A model generated the notes under the pieces. It saw nothing but the letters and a program-made list of their open reading frames with translations. It was not told the origin of the DNA and searched no databases. Shown here one piece after another: positions 1 through 7,851 of a stretch of DNA of 28,543 nt (positions are counted from its first letter, which is position 1; each line of letters opens with the position of its first letter). Both the position numbers and the translations under genes were made by a program. Origin of the DNA: CAYXRK01 sp964467615 (GTDB lineage Bacteria; Hydrogenedentota; Hydrogenedentia; Hydrogenedentales; GCA-2746185); contig CAYXRK010000043.1 in assembly GCA_964467615.1 (NCBI GenBank), forward strand, positions 1 to 28,543, in the 5' to 3' direction.

Positions 1-15
1 ATACCCGCACGCCAG

Positions 16-44
16 TTGACATACGCCGCCCATTCTCCCAAGAT
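16..44 (+). promoter_or_regulatory. Candidate sigma-70-type promoter for the Gfo/Idh/MocA gene
   Basis: A perfect TTGACA -35 box (16-21) is followed after 17 bp by CAAGAT (39-44), which matches the -10 consensus at only three of six positions. Transcription would start near base 51, leaving a leader of about 20 nt that contains the AGGAG ribosome site before the ATG at 71. The exact -35, ideal spacing and sensible leader support it; the weak -10 limits confidence. Confidence 0.4.
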
Positions 45-70
45 CAGCACAATTCGACCAGGAGCAGCAC

Positions 71-1381
71 ATGGCTACGCGGATATCACGGCGGGGGTTT
101 TTGAAGCGGGCGGGGGCGGTGGTTGGGGCGGCTTCGGTTGGGCCGATGATTGTGCCGGCTTCGGCGTTGGGGTTGGGCGGGGCGCCTGCGCCGAGCGAGC
201 GGATCAACATTGGCCTTATCGGCGTCGGCAAGCAGATGCGGGGGCATCACGGCGCGATGCTCGGGCGCGCGGGAGTGCAGGTGTTGGCGTTGTGCGATGT
301 CGAGGCGGTGCGGCTGGAGCGGGAACGCGCGCGGAACAATGAGCACTACGCGGCGCAGTCGGGCGCGGCGGGGTACAACGGGTGCAAGGCGTTCAAGGAC
401 TTTCGCGAACTCGTCGCGTTGGCCGATATCGACGCGGTGATGGTCGCGACGCCGGACCATTGGCACGCGCTCGCGTCGGTCGAGGCGTTGCGCGCGGGGA
501 AGGACGTGTATTGCGAGAAGCCGATGGCGCACACGGTGCGCGAAGGCCAAGCCATGCGCGACACGACGCGCCGCTTTGGCCGCGTGTTTCAGACGGGGAG
601 CCAGCAGCGGTCGTCGGAGGAGTTCCGGCGCGCGTGCGAGATTGTGCGTAATGGGCGCATCGGGCGCGTGCATACGGTACACGTGAACGTCAGCGGGCCG
701 CCGGTCGAGTGCCGCCTGCCGGGGCAGCCCGTGCCGGAAGGACTGGATTGGGACTTCTGGCTTGGGCCCGCGCCGGAGCGGCCGTACAACGCGGACATCG
801 CGCCGGGGGTCGATTTCGACGGCTGGCCGAATTGGCGCGCGTACAGCGATTACGGCGGTGGCGGGATGGCGGATTGGGGCGCGCACCATTTCGACATCGC
901 GCAGTGGGGTTTGGGGATGGACGAATCCGGGCCGATTGATTTGTTGCCGCCGGATCCGGACAACGGCGTAAAGTATCTGACGTATATCTATGAGAACGGC
1001 ACGGTGATGTATCACGGGGGCGCGACGCCGGAGCGGGCGGGGGTCGAGTTCATCGGCACGGAAGGGCGCGTGATGGTGAACCGCGGATGGTTCGAGACGG
1101 ACCCCGTGTCGCTCAAGGACGAGCCGCTTGGCCGGGATGACGTTCACCTGTACAAGAGCGAGGACCACCACGAGGATTGGTTGAACGCGATCAAGACGCG
1201 GCAACGGCCCATTTGCGACGTGGCGATTGGACAAAGCAGCGCGACGATTTGCAACATCGGGAACATTGCATACGCGCTCAAGCGGCCGTTGAAGTGGGAC
1301 CCGAAGCGCGAGGAATTCCGCGACGACGCCGAGGCCAACCGGTTGCTGGCACGGCCGATGCGCGGCACGTGGACAATATAA
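71..1381 (+). CDS. Tat-exported Gfo/Idh/MocA-family oxidoreductase
   Basis: A 436-residue NAD(P)-dependent oxidoreductase of the Gfo/Idh/MocA family, whose members usually act on sugars, inositols or related polyols. The N-terminus has a twin-arginine signal (S-R-R-G-F-L-K at residues 6-12, then a hydrophobic Ala/Val stretch), so it is probably exported folded with its cofactor. The Rossmann nucleotide-binding motif I-G-L-I-G-V-G follows near residue 48, and the family E-K-P signature (C-E-K-P-M-A-H) lies near residue 150. Length is normal for the Tat-bearing subfamily. The ATG at 71 is chosen because it opens the Tat signal and AGGAG lies about 6 bases upstream. The next gene begins 26 bp downstream on the same strand, so the two are probably co-transcribed. 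The substrate cannot be read from sequence. Confidence 0.93.
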   Translation: MATRISRRGFLKRAGAVVGAASVGPMIVPASALGLGGAPAPSERINIGLIGVGKQMRGHHGAMLGRAGVQVLALCDVEAVRLERERARNNEHYAAQSGAAGYNGCKAFKDFRELVALADIDAVMVATPDHWHALASVEALRAGKDVYCEKPMAHTVREGQAMRDTTRRFGRVFQTGSQQRSSEEFRRACEIVRNGRIGRVHTVHVNVSGPPVECRLPGQPVPEGLDWDFWLGPAPERPYNADIAPGVDFDGWPNWRAYSDYGGGGMADWGAHHFDIAQWGLGMDESGPIDLLPPDPDNGVKYLTYIYENGTVMYHGGATPERAGVEFIGTEGRVMVNRGWFETDPVSLKDEPLGRDDVHLYKSEDHHEDWLNAIKTRQRPICDVAIGQSSATICNIGNIAYALKRPLKWDPKREEFRDDAEANRLLARPMRGTWTI

Positions 1382-1407
1382 CGCGACAACCGACGAGGAA
1401 CCGAGAC

Positions 1408-3318
1408 GTGAAACTTCCTTACCTTATCGCCGCGCTAATCCTTATCGCGCCGATCAGTATTGCGCAGAACCTTGACGACGATTTTCTCGCGCTAATGACC
1501 TACGAACCGGGCGCGGATGCGGCGGCGCTCGAGCGGATTGAGGCGGCGTCGCACGGGAATTCGGCGGAACGCGGGGCGCTCGAGGAGCGGCTCGCGGGCG
1601 TTCTGGCGTCGAAGGGAAGCACTCCCGGGGCGAAAGATTTCACGGCGAAGCAGCTCAATCGCATTGGCACAAGCGCTTGTATCCCTAAGATTGCGCCGCT
1701 ACTACTTAATGCGGATACGGCAGACCTCGCGCGATATGTACTGGAGCGTATGGAGGGCGGCGCGGCGACGGACGCCTTGCTCAGCGCGCTCTCCAAAACG
1801 CGGGGTGCGGTGCGTGTCGGTATTTTGCATACCCTGGGTGAACGCGGCGATTCTTCGTCCGTCGCGCGAATTAAGCAATTGACGGGCAACGGCGACCCGG
1901 CGGTGATGCGCGCGGCGATGATCGCGCTGGGCAAGATCGGCGGGCAAGACGCGGCGGATCAGTTGCTCTGGTGCAGTCGAAACGTGCGGCGCGACCTCCG
2001 GGACGTGGCGAGCGAGGCGTTTTTGCGGTGCGCGGACGGCTTTTTGGCGGCGGGAGACGACGAAATCGCGGCGGCGATGTATGACCGCTACATGATTGAG
2101 GCCGAAGCGTTACCGCTGCGAATGACGGCACTGCAAGGGCTCGTCCGCGCTGAGCCGGAGAAAGCGGTGCAAGTGATCGTGGAAGTGTTTTCCGGAAGCG
2201 ATGCAGATCTCTGGGCCGCTGCGGCCGGCGTTGCGGGCGATCTCACAGGCGCGGACGCTACGACGATTGGCGGCGCGCTTGCATCAATGTCGGCAGGCGC
2301 GAAGGCACACGCGATTCGCGCGCTGGGAGTGATCGGCGACGCGTCGGTGCGGGACAGTGTTGTTGGGGCGCTTCGCGATCCGGATGCGGAGGTGCGCGCA
2401 GCCGCGTATGAGGCGCTCGCGACACTGGGCGACGCGGACATGGTGCCGGCGATTTTGCGCGCGGCGGCTTCGGCGTCGGGCGCGGAACTCGAATCGGCGC
2501 GGGCGTGCTTGGCGGAGTTGCGCGATCCGGCGACGGACTCGGCGTTGGGGCGGGCGCTGTTGGGCGTGGAGAACGCGGTGCGCGTGGAGGCGTTGTGGGC
2601 GCTGGCGGCGCGGGGATCGGGGGACGCCGTTCCGGCGATCGTGCGGACGGTCGAACGCGAGCGCGGACCGCTGCGCGTCGCGGCGATCGAGGCGTTGGGT
2701 GCGTGTGGCACGATCACGGAATTGAAGACGCTGATCGATGCGTTGAGCGGTGGTGATGCGGCGGAACGCAGCGAGGTGGAAGACGCGATTGTGGCGTTGG
2801 CGAAGCGAGCGGCGGCGGACCCGGGCAGGATTGAACCAATCGTCCAAGGAATGAATCGGGGATCGAGCGAGACGCGAGTTGCGCTGGTGCGCGCGCTAGG
2901 ACGGATCGGCGACGACAGCGCGATCAAGACGCTGCGCGGCGAGGCGCGGGGGAAGAAATCGGAGACTTCGGACGCGGCGATTCAGGCGCTGGCGAACTGG
3001 CGCACGGCTGCGCCGTTTGCGGACCTGGTGGAAATCGCGGGGCGCGCGAAGGAGGAGTCGCAGCGAGAGGCGGCGTTCGCGGGGGCGTTGAGGTTGATTG
3101 GATTGGACCGCGATCGAAGCGCGGACGAAACGCTGGCGATGTATCAGGAAGTTGCGGCCATCGCGGAGACGGCGGCGTTGAAGCAGCAATTTCTGGCGGC
3201 GGTTGTGAAGTTTGACGATGCGCGCGCGTTGTCGCTGATCGAGCCGTACTTGGCTGACGCGGAAGTACAGGCGGACGCAGAGGCGGCACGGGAGAAGGTG
3301 GAGGCGAAGGGGAAGTAG
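1408..3318 (+). CDS. Exported HEAT-repeat protein
   Basis: A 636-residue protein made almost entirely of Ala/Leu-rich helical pairs typical of HEAT/PBS-lyase repeats (recurring patterns such as A-I-R-A-L-G-x-I-G-D and A-A-Y-E-A-L-A-T-L-G-D), which form curved protein-binding solenoids. The chosen start is the GTG at 1408, with GAGGA at about 1394-1398. It opens a clear signal peptide (M-K-L-P-Y-L-I-A-A-L-I-L-I-A-P-I-S-I-A-Q) with likely cleavage after S-I-A. The reading frame is open back to 1177 inside the preceding gene, but that extension is out-of-frame overlap. It lies 26 bp after the oxidoreductase, as a second gene of the same unit. No catalytic motif is visible, so a scaffold role in the periplasm is inferred. 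Confidence 0.85.
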   Translation: MKLPYLIAALILIAPISIAQNLDDDFLALMTYEPGADAAALERIEAASHGNSAERGALEERLAGVLASKGSTPGAKDFTAKQLNRIGTSACIPKIAPLLLNADTADLARYVLERMEGGAATDALLSALSKTRGAVRVGILHTLGERGDSSSVARIKQLTGNGDPAVMRAAMIALGKIGGQDAADQLLWCSRNVRRDLRDVASEAFLRCADGFLAAGDDEIAAAMYDRYMIEAEALPLRMTALQGLVRAEPEKAVQVIVEVFSGSDADLWAAAAGVAGDLTGADATTIGGALASMSAGAKAHAIRALGVIGDASVRDSVVGALRDPDAEVRAAAYEALATLGDADMVPAILRAAASASGAELESARACLAELRDPATDSALGRALLGVENAVRVEALWALAARGSGDAVPAIVRTVERERGPLRVAAIEALGACGTITELKTLIDALSGGDAAERSEVEDAIVALAKRAAADPGRIEPIVQGMNRGSSETRVALVRALGRIGDDSAIKTLRGEARGKKSETSDAAIQALANWRTAAPFADLVEIAGRAKEESQREAAFAGALRLIGLDRDRSADETLAMYQEVAAIAETAALKQQFLAAVVKFDDARALSLIEPYLADAEVQADAEAAREKVEAKGK

Positions 3319-3338
3319 CGGCGCGGGCTAGTCGTTCT

Positions 3339-3391
3339 CGATGACGATGACGAAGACGATGACGAAGACGATGACTAATCACCAATGGTGA
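3339..3391. repeat. Intergenic GATGAC/GAAGAC simple repeat with adjacent small palindrome
   Basis: Bases 3339-3375 are a run of GAC, GAT and GAA triplets with a 12-bp period (GATGACGAAGAC twice, then GATGAC). It is followed by the palindrome TCACCA-A-TGGTGA (3379-3391). Similar GATGACGATGACG runs occur in two other gaps of this window, near 6272 and 18547. The gap between the HEAT-repeat gene and the transporter (3319-3466) holds nothing else I can support. Confidence 0.6.
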
Positions 3392-3466
3392 ACGATGCGC
3401 GAGAGAATTGGCGTGTGGTAGTCGTTGTGGGTAGTCGAGAGGGCGAATGATGCGCGGGGCGATTCC

Positions 3467-4441
3467 ATGATGAGGGTATTCGCGTGCGCCGGCGAAGGGC
3501 GCACGAGGGTGCTGGACGACTTCGAGTCCATTACGGCGGCGCATGCCGCGGAGGGGACGCGGCTGTGGGTCGACGTTTTGAATCCATCGCCTGCGGAACT
3601 AGCGCAGTTGACCGAGCTATTCGGGCTTCCAGCGGAGACAATGGACGATTGCGTGACCGGCGAGCACCGCCCGCGGATCGAGGAATTTGAGGACCACGTG
3701 TTTTTGCTCGCGTACGGAGTGTTCGGCGCGGAGGAAACGGACACGCTTGCGCCCCGGACGCTGGGCATTTTTTGTTATGACTCGCTCCTGATCACGATTC
3801 ATCGCGAGCCGCAACGGACGATCAACCGATTGTTTGTGCGGTGCGAACAAAACGGCGAGCAGATTCTGGGGCGTGGGGCGGACGTTGTGCTCTACGACAT
3901 TCTCGACGGAATGATGGACAATTATCTGCTAGCGGTAGAAACGTTCGAGGACCGTCTCGAAGCGCTCGAGGACCACGCGCTCACCACCGCCGACACGAAG
4001 GCGTTTCTGGGCGAATTGCAGGACCTGCGATCGGACATCGTGCGGATGCGTCGGCTGGCGGCCTCGCACCGGGAGATGATTACGCCGCTCGCGCGGGGGC
4101 ACCACGCGTTTATTGACGACGCGATCGAGGACCGCCTGGAACATGTATTGGACCACCTGACGCAGGCGCTGGAACTGCTCGATGGGCTGCGCGAATTGTT
4201 GTACGGCGTTAGGGACATGTTTCACTCCCGCCTCGCGGACCGCATGAACGAGATCATGAAAGTATTGACGATATTCGCGTCGCTGCTCCTGCCGCTGACG
4301 GTGATCACCGGAATGTATGGAATGAATGTGCCGCTGTGGCCGGATCCGAACTCCCCCTTCGCGTTTTGGGGGATCGTCGGGACGATGGGCGTTGTGATTC
4401 TGGGCTTGCTGGCGTACTTCCGCTTTCAGAAATGGCTGTAG
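3467..4441 (+). CDS. corA: CorA-family divalent cation transporter
   Basis: A 324-residue inner-membrane channel of the CorA (2-TM-GxN) family, which moves Mg2+ or related divalent cations as a homopentamer. The long N-terminal cytoplasmic domain and helical stalk precede two C-terminal membrane helices. The hallmark G-M-N pore motif is at residues 285-287 (Y-G-M-N-V-P), directly after TM1 (about 264-283), and TM2 runs to near the C-terminus (R-F-Q-K-W-L). Length matches the family. Two adjacent ATGs (3467, 3470) are the best starts; the frame is open back to a TTG at 3425, but those residues look non-coding and the ribosome site is weak. The stop overlaps the start of the next gene. Mg2+ against Co2+ or Zn2+ cannot be decided from sequence. 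Confidence 0.93.
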   Translation: MMRVFACAGEGRTRVLDDFESITAAHAAEGTRLWVDVLNPSPAELAQLTELFGLPAETMDDCVTGEHRPRIEEFEDHVFLLAYGVFGAEETDTLAPRTLGIFCYDSLLITIHREPQRTINRLFVRCEQNGEQILGRGADVVLYDILDGMMDNYLLAVETFEDRLEALEDHALTTADTKAFLGELQDLRSDIVRMRRLAASHREMITPLARGHHAFIDDAIEDRLEHVLDHLTQALELLDGLRELLYGVRDMFHSRLADRMNEIMKVLTIFASLLLPLTVITGMYGMNVPLWPDPNSPFAFWGIVGTMGVVILGLLAYFRFQKWL

Positions 4442-6177
4442 AGGCCAAGCGCGCTTCTGCCTGGGTCCACGGGGCGGCGTGCATCGGGCTGACGGCCGCC
4501 GTGCTGCTTGCGTTTCATCGCGTGGTGACGTTCGATTTCGTCGGGTACGACGATCCGGAAGTCGTCACCAACAATCCGCACGTTGTTCAGGGGTTTACGT
4601 TGAACAGCGTCGCGTGGGCGGCGACATCAGTAGGGTATTTTGCGAATTGGTTCCCGGTTACGTGGTACTCCCACATGCTGGATGTCAAGCTTTTTGGGTT
4701 GCACGCGGGTGGGCACCACGCGACGAACCTTGCTCTGCACGTCGTCAACGCGCTGTTGTTGTATTGGCTGTTGTATCGAATGACTTCGCGGGCGGGCGCG
4801 AGCGCGATGGTTGCGGCGCTATTTGCCGTGCATCCGTTTCACGTCGAAACGGTGGCGTGGGTGAGCGAACGCAAAGGTGTGCTCAGCACGACGTTTTGGC
4901 TGTTGACGATTCTCGCATACGTTCGCTACGCCGCAAGTCCCAACGCTCGTCGTTACGTGGCCGTTCTGGCGCTGTTCGCGGCTGGGCTGATGACCAAGCC
5001 GATGCTGGTTACGCTGCCTTGTGTGCTTTTGCTCTTGGACTATTGGCCGCTGGCGCGATACCGGTTCGCCGAGACGGGATGGGCCCGGCGCGCGGCGCGC
5101 ATCGTGTTGGAGAAAGCTCCGCTGTTTGCGCTGGCTGCGGCGATTTCGATCGCGACCGTGGTGGCGCAGGAACGCAGCGGGGGGCTGAAATCCGCCGAGC
5201 AATTTCCGTTGGCGACGCGGCTGGCGAATGCGCCGATCGCGTACGTGACGTATCTGGCCAAGACCATCGTTCCGTATGGGCTGGCCGTGATCTATCCTCA
5301 ATCGTACGCGCCGCCTGAGCGTTGGAAAGCCATAGGGGCGGCGGCGATATTGCTCATCGTCACCGTCGCCGCGGTGTTTCTCGCGCGGCGCAGGCCTTAC
5401 GTGTTCGTGGGTTGGTGCTGGTTCGTAGGCGCGCTGATTCCCGTAAGCCAGCTCGTGCAGGTCGGGTCGCATGCGATGGCAGACCGCTACACCTACGTGC
5501 CGCATATCGGCTTGTTCATTGTAATGGTCTGGCTCGCGGCGGATTTGGCGCGCGGCCGGTCGGTCCCGGTTTGGGCCACGGTGGCGGGGTCGTCGGTTGT
5601 CATTGCGATTTTTTGCGCGTTGAGTGTTCGTCAAAGCGAGTATTGGCGCGATAGCGTTTCGCTTTACACGCGCGCGTTGGACGTGACGACGGGCAATCGC
5701 ATCGCGCACAACAACCTCGGGCGGTCGCTGATGGATCTGGGGCGCGTTGACGAAGCGATCGCGCACTACGAAGAAGCGCTGCGGATTGCGCCCGACTACG
5801 AGACCGCGCGCATGAATTATGGCAACGCGCTCGTGTCCACGGGCCGCTGGGATGAAGCGAGGGCGCAATTCGAGAAGGCCGCTGAGATTGACCCGAGCAG
5901 CGCGCCGGCCCGCACCAATTTGGGTAACGTGTACATGCAAATTGGCCAATTGGAGAAGGCGATCGAACAGTACAAGAAGGGAATCGAACTCGAACCAAAC
6001 GAGACGGAGACGTACAACGGTTTGGGTGCCTGCTACTTTCAGATGGGAAAGTACGGGGACGCGGCGACGCAGTTTGAAAAGGTGCTGGCAATTAATCCGG
6101 GCCACGAAAAGGCGCGACGAAACCTTGCCGCGGCGCGTGCGAAACTTGAGACTGGCGGCGCGACGAGTTCGCCGTAG
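4432..6177 (+). CDS. Polytopic membrane protein with C-terminal TPRs (TMTC/GT-C-like)
   Basis: A 581-residue protein with about ten membrane helices, then four tetratricopeptide repeats at roughly residues 420-555 (each with the N-L-G...A-I-x-x-Y/F-x-x-A-L pattern). An acidic pair, D40-D41 in F-V-G-Y-D-D-P, sits in the first extracytoplasmic loop after TM1. This resembles the catalytic Asp of GT-C/PMT glycosyltransferases and the eukaryotic TMTC O-mannosyltransferases that share this membrane-plus-TPR build. Other conserved-looking stretches are H-P-F-H-V-E-T-V-A-W-V-S-E-R-K and M-A-D-R-Y-T-Y-V-P. The ATG at 4432 overlaps the corA stop by 10 bases (ATGGCTGTAG), implying translational coupling. 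Glycosyltransferase activity is inference; the membrane-TPR architecture is plain. Confidence 0.85.
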   Translation: MAVEAKRASAWVHGAACIGLTAAVLLAFHRVVTFDFVGYDDPEVVTNNPHVVQGFTLNSVAWAATSVGYFANWFPVTWYSHMLDVKLFGLHAGGHHATNLALHVVNALLLYWLLYRMTSRAGASAMVAALFAVHPFHVETVAWVSERKGVLSTTFWLLTILAYVRYAASPNARRYVAVLALFAAGLMTKPMLVTLPCVLLLLDYWPLARYRFAETGWARRAARIVLEKAPLFALAAAISIATVVAQERSGGLKSAEQFPLATRLANAPIAYVTYLAKTIVPYGLAVIYPQSYAPPERWKAIGAAAILLIVTVAAVFLARRRPYVFVGWCWFVGALIPVSQLVQVGSHAMADRYTYVPHIGLFIVMVWLAADLARGRSVPVWATVAGSSVVIAIFCALSVRQSEYWRDSVSLYTRALDVTTGNRIAHNNLGRSLMDLGRVDEAIAHYEEALRIAPDYETARMNYGNALVSTGRWDEARAQFEKAAEIDPSSAPARTNLGNVYMQIGQLEKAIEQYKKGIELEPNETETYNGLGACYFQMGKYGDAATQFEKVLAINPGHEKARRNLAAARAKLETGGATSSP

Positions 6178-6520
6178 TGTTTTGGTGGTCGGCCCATTTA
6201 GTGTGAGTCTAGTGTCGTGAGTTTGAAATTCGTTGGATAAGTGCCGCCGTATTTGCAGCGTAACCCACTCTATGACGATGACGATGCCGATACGTCCACG
6301 ATGCCTAATTATATGGGGCGGGGGCGGCTGCCGAGGGCGGCCGCCCCATCCGCTCGGTGTTTCGGGCGACAGAAGAAAATGTTCGGTCCGCAGGAGCCGG
6401 TAGACGGGCGCGAATTTGCGACGGATATCGCGGGGCGTTGCACAGTTCAATACGGTCTGCGTGGGTCTGGCCGATGTTCGCCAGCAAACCCGGCGAGGCC
6501 CGCGAAAAGCAGGGTCGCTT
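6178..6520. other. Intergenic region between convergent genes with repeat and hairpin
   Basis: This 343-bp gap separates the 3' ends of the membrane-TPR gene (plus) and ftsA (minus). It contains a short GAC/GAT simple repeat (about 6272-6291) and the GC-rich inverted repeat annotated separately at 6313-6349. Reading frames crossing it are rich in Arg, Pro and Gly with no family resemblance, and I do not call a gene. Confidence 0.6.
6313..6349. terminator. GC-rich inverted repeat between convergent genes, possible terminator
   Basis: Perfect 9-bp arms ATGGGGCGG (6313-6321) and CCGCCCCAT (6341-6349) flank a GC-rich interior; an alternative tighter pairing uses GGGGCGGC (6321-6328) with GCCGCCCC (6340-6347). 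It sits between two genes that end toward each other, where a bidirectional terminator is expected. There is no U-run on either side, so it is not a canonical intrinsic terminator. Confidence 0.35.
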
Positions 6521-7801
6521 TCAGTAGAAATACTTGCGGATGAAGCGGCTGAATTTGCGGAGTGCGGAGGAGCGACGTTCGACGCGGCCGTTTTTCGCGG
6601 CGGCGCGGTAGTGGAAGCCGTGCCGGGCGATGCCGACGGCGGTCACGAATTCGGAGGTCTTGGCGGCCTGCGGGACAATCTCAACGCCTTCGGGAATTCC
6701 GGCGCGGCAGGGCGTTTGGAAAATACTCTCGACGAGTTTGTCGAGGTTGCGAATGTGCGCCGCGCCACCGGCGACGACGACGCCGCGGACAAGGTGCTTG
6801 GCCATGCCGCGGGAGTGGACGTATTGACGGACCTTGGTGAGCAATTCCTTGGCGCGTTCGAAGATGATCATTTCGAGTTCTTCGCGCGAGGCGAGCGGCG
6901 GCGCACCGTGGACGACGGTCTTGAGTTTGATGGGGACGTTGGCGGTCTGCCGGCCGGGGAAACCGACGACGAGCGCCTCGGCCATTCCCGCGCCGCCTTC
7001 GATGAGGCGCTCGGCGAGTCCGTATTCGAGCATGAGTTCGGTGGCTTCTTCGAATGAAATGTGCAGGCCCGCGGCGAGATCGCGCGTGATGTGGTATGCG
7101 CCCCACTCAAAGCAGCTTGTGCCGATGATGCGGCGGTCGCGGTAGACGGCGAGGCCGGTCGTGCTCTGGCCCATGTCGAGCACGGCCACGCCGAGTTCCA
7201 TGTCTTCCGGCGTAAGGCAACCGAGCGCCGCGGCAATCGGCGTGAAGATGAGGTCCTCGAGTTCGCGGCGTTGGGATTCGATGCAGTGGGCAATGTTGTC
7301 TTCGATGACGGACGGGACGCGCGCGAAGTGTATGCGAGTTTTCAGCACGTGGCCGCGAATACCGATGGGATCCATCACGCGCAATTCATCCACGTACCAC
7401 TCTTGCGACGTAATCGACGAAACGACGCGCTTGCCCGCGGCGAGGACATCGCGCGAGGCCATTTGCAGCGCCTCGTCCATGTGCTCCTGTTCGACGACCT
7501 CGCGATCGAGTTCGACGCGTTCCTCGCGGATGAAGGTCTCGACGTTGCGTCCGTTAATCCCGCAGAAGACGGACTGCACGGTCAGCCGGGCCTCTTTTTC
7601 GGCGTCGGCCAGGGCCTGCTTGAGGGCGACCTGCGCCGCGCCAAGGTCCTGAATGACGCCTTGCGACACGCATCCTTTTCCCGGCGCTGCGCCGTGGCCG
7701 AGAATTTGGATCGCGCCGTCCTCGTCTTGGCGGGCGATGAGCGCCCTTACGTCTCGCGAGCCGAAATCGACCGCGCCGACAATTTCCCCCTTGCGTCGCA
7801 C
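6521..7801 (-). CDS. ftsA: Cell division protein FtsA
   Basis: A 426-residue actin-like ATPase that tethers FtsZ to the membrane and recruits later division proteins. The N-terminal phosphate-1 motif is G-A-V-D-F-G-S-R-D-V. The SHS2 (1C) segment follows, and the phosphate-2 motif is V-A-V-L-D-M-G-Q-S-T-T-G near residue 210. The adenosine motif V-V-A-G-G-A-A lies near residue 345. The last 16 residues (S-S-A-L-R-K-F-S-R-F-I-R-K-Y-F-Y) form a basic amphipathic helix, the expected membrane-targeting sequence. The GTG start at 7801 is favoured by TAGGAG six bases upstream (7807-7812 on this strand). It follows the coiled-coil gene by 50 bp on the same strand. No ftsZ or ftsQ is adjacent, unlike the usual dcw cluster. 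PilM is a distant relative but lacks this 1C-type middle. Confidence 0.92.
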   Translation of the reverse strand: MRRKGEIVGAVDFGSRDVRALIARQDEDGAIQILGHGAAPGKGCVSQGVIQDLGAAQVALKQALADAEKEARLTVQSVFCGINGRNVETFIREERVELDREVVEQEHMDEALQMASRDVLAAGKRVVSSITSQEWYVDELRVMDPIGIRGHVLKTRIHFARVPSVIEDNIAHCIESQRRELEDLIFTPIAAALGCLTPEDMELGVAVLDMGQSTTGLAVYRDRRIIGTSCFEWGAYHITRDLAAGLHISFEEATELMLEYGLAERLIEGGAGMAEALVVGFPGRQTANVPIKLKTVVHGAPPLASREELEMIIFERAKELLTKVRQYVHSRGMAKHLVRGVVVAGGAAHIRNLDKLVESIFQTPCRAGIPEGVEIVPQAAKTSEFVTAVGIARHGFHYRAAAKNGRVERRSSALRKFSRFIRKYFY

Positions 7802-7851
7802 GACAATCTCCTACGCATGCACGCCTCGAACAAGCGGCGGCGCGCCCCCGG

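Noticed and set aside
86..1234. Long minus-strand reading frame opposite the Gfo/Idh/MocA gene
   Set aside because: Arg/Pro/His-rich shadow; the plus strand encodes a complete Tat-bearing oxidoreductase.
2088..2927. Minus-strand Ala/Ser-rich reading frame opposite the HEAT-repeat gene
   Set aside because: Low-complexity shadow of the Ala-rich repeats with no ribosome site.
3339..3375. CRISPR-like direct repeats
   Set aside because: Short tandem triplet repeats without unique spacers.
4819..6450. Long minus-strand reading frame opposite the membrane-TPR gene
   Set aside because: Arg/His/Pro-rich translation with no family features, opposite a gene with clear membrane and TPR patterns; a product of high GC in the third codon position.
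6241..6543. Small plus-strand reading frame in the gap before ftsA
   Set aside because: Crosses the simple repeat and hairpin, shows no family pattern, and runs into the ftsA 3' end.
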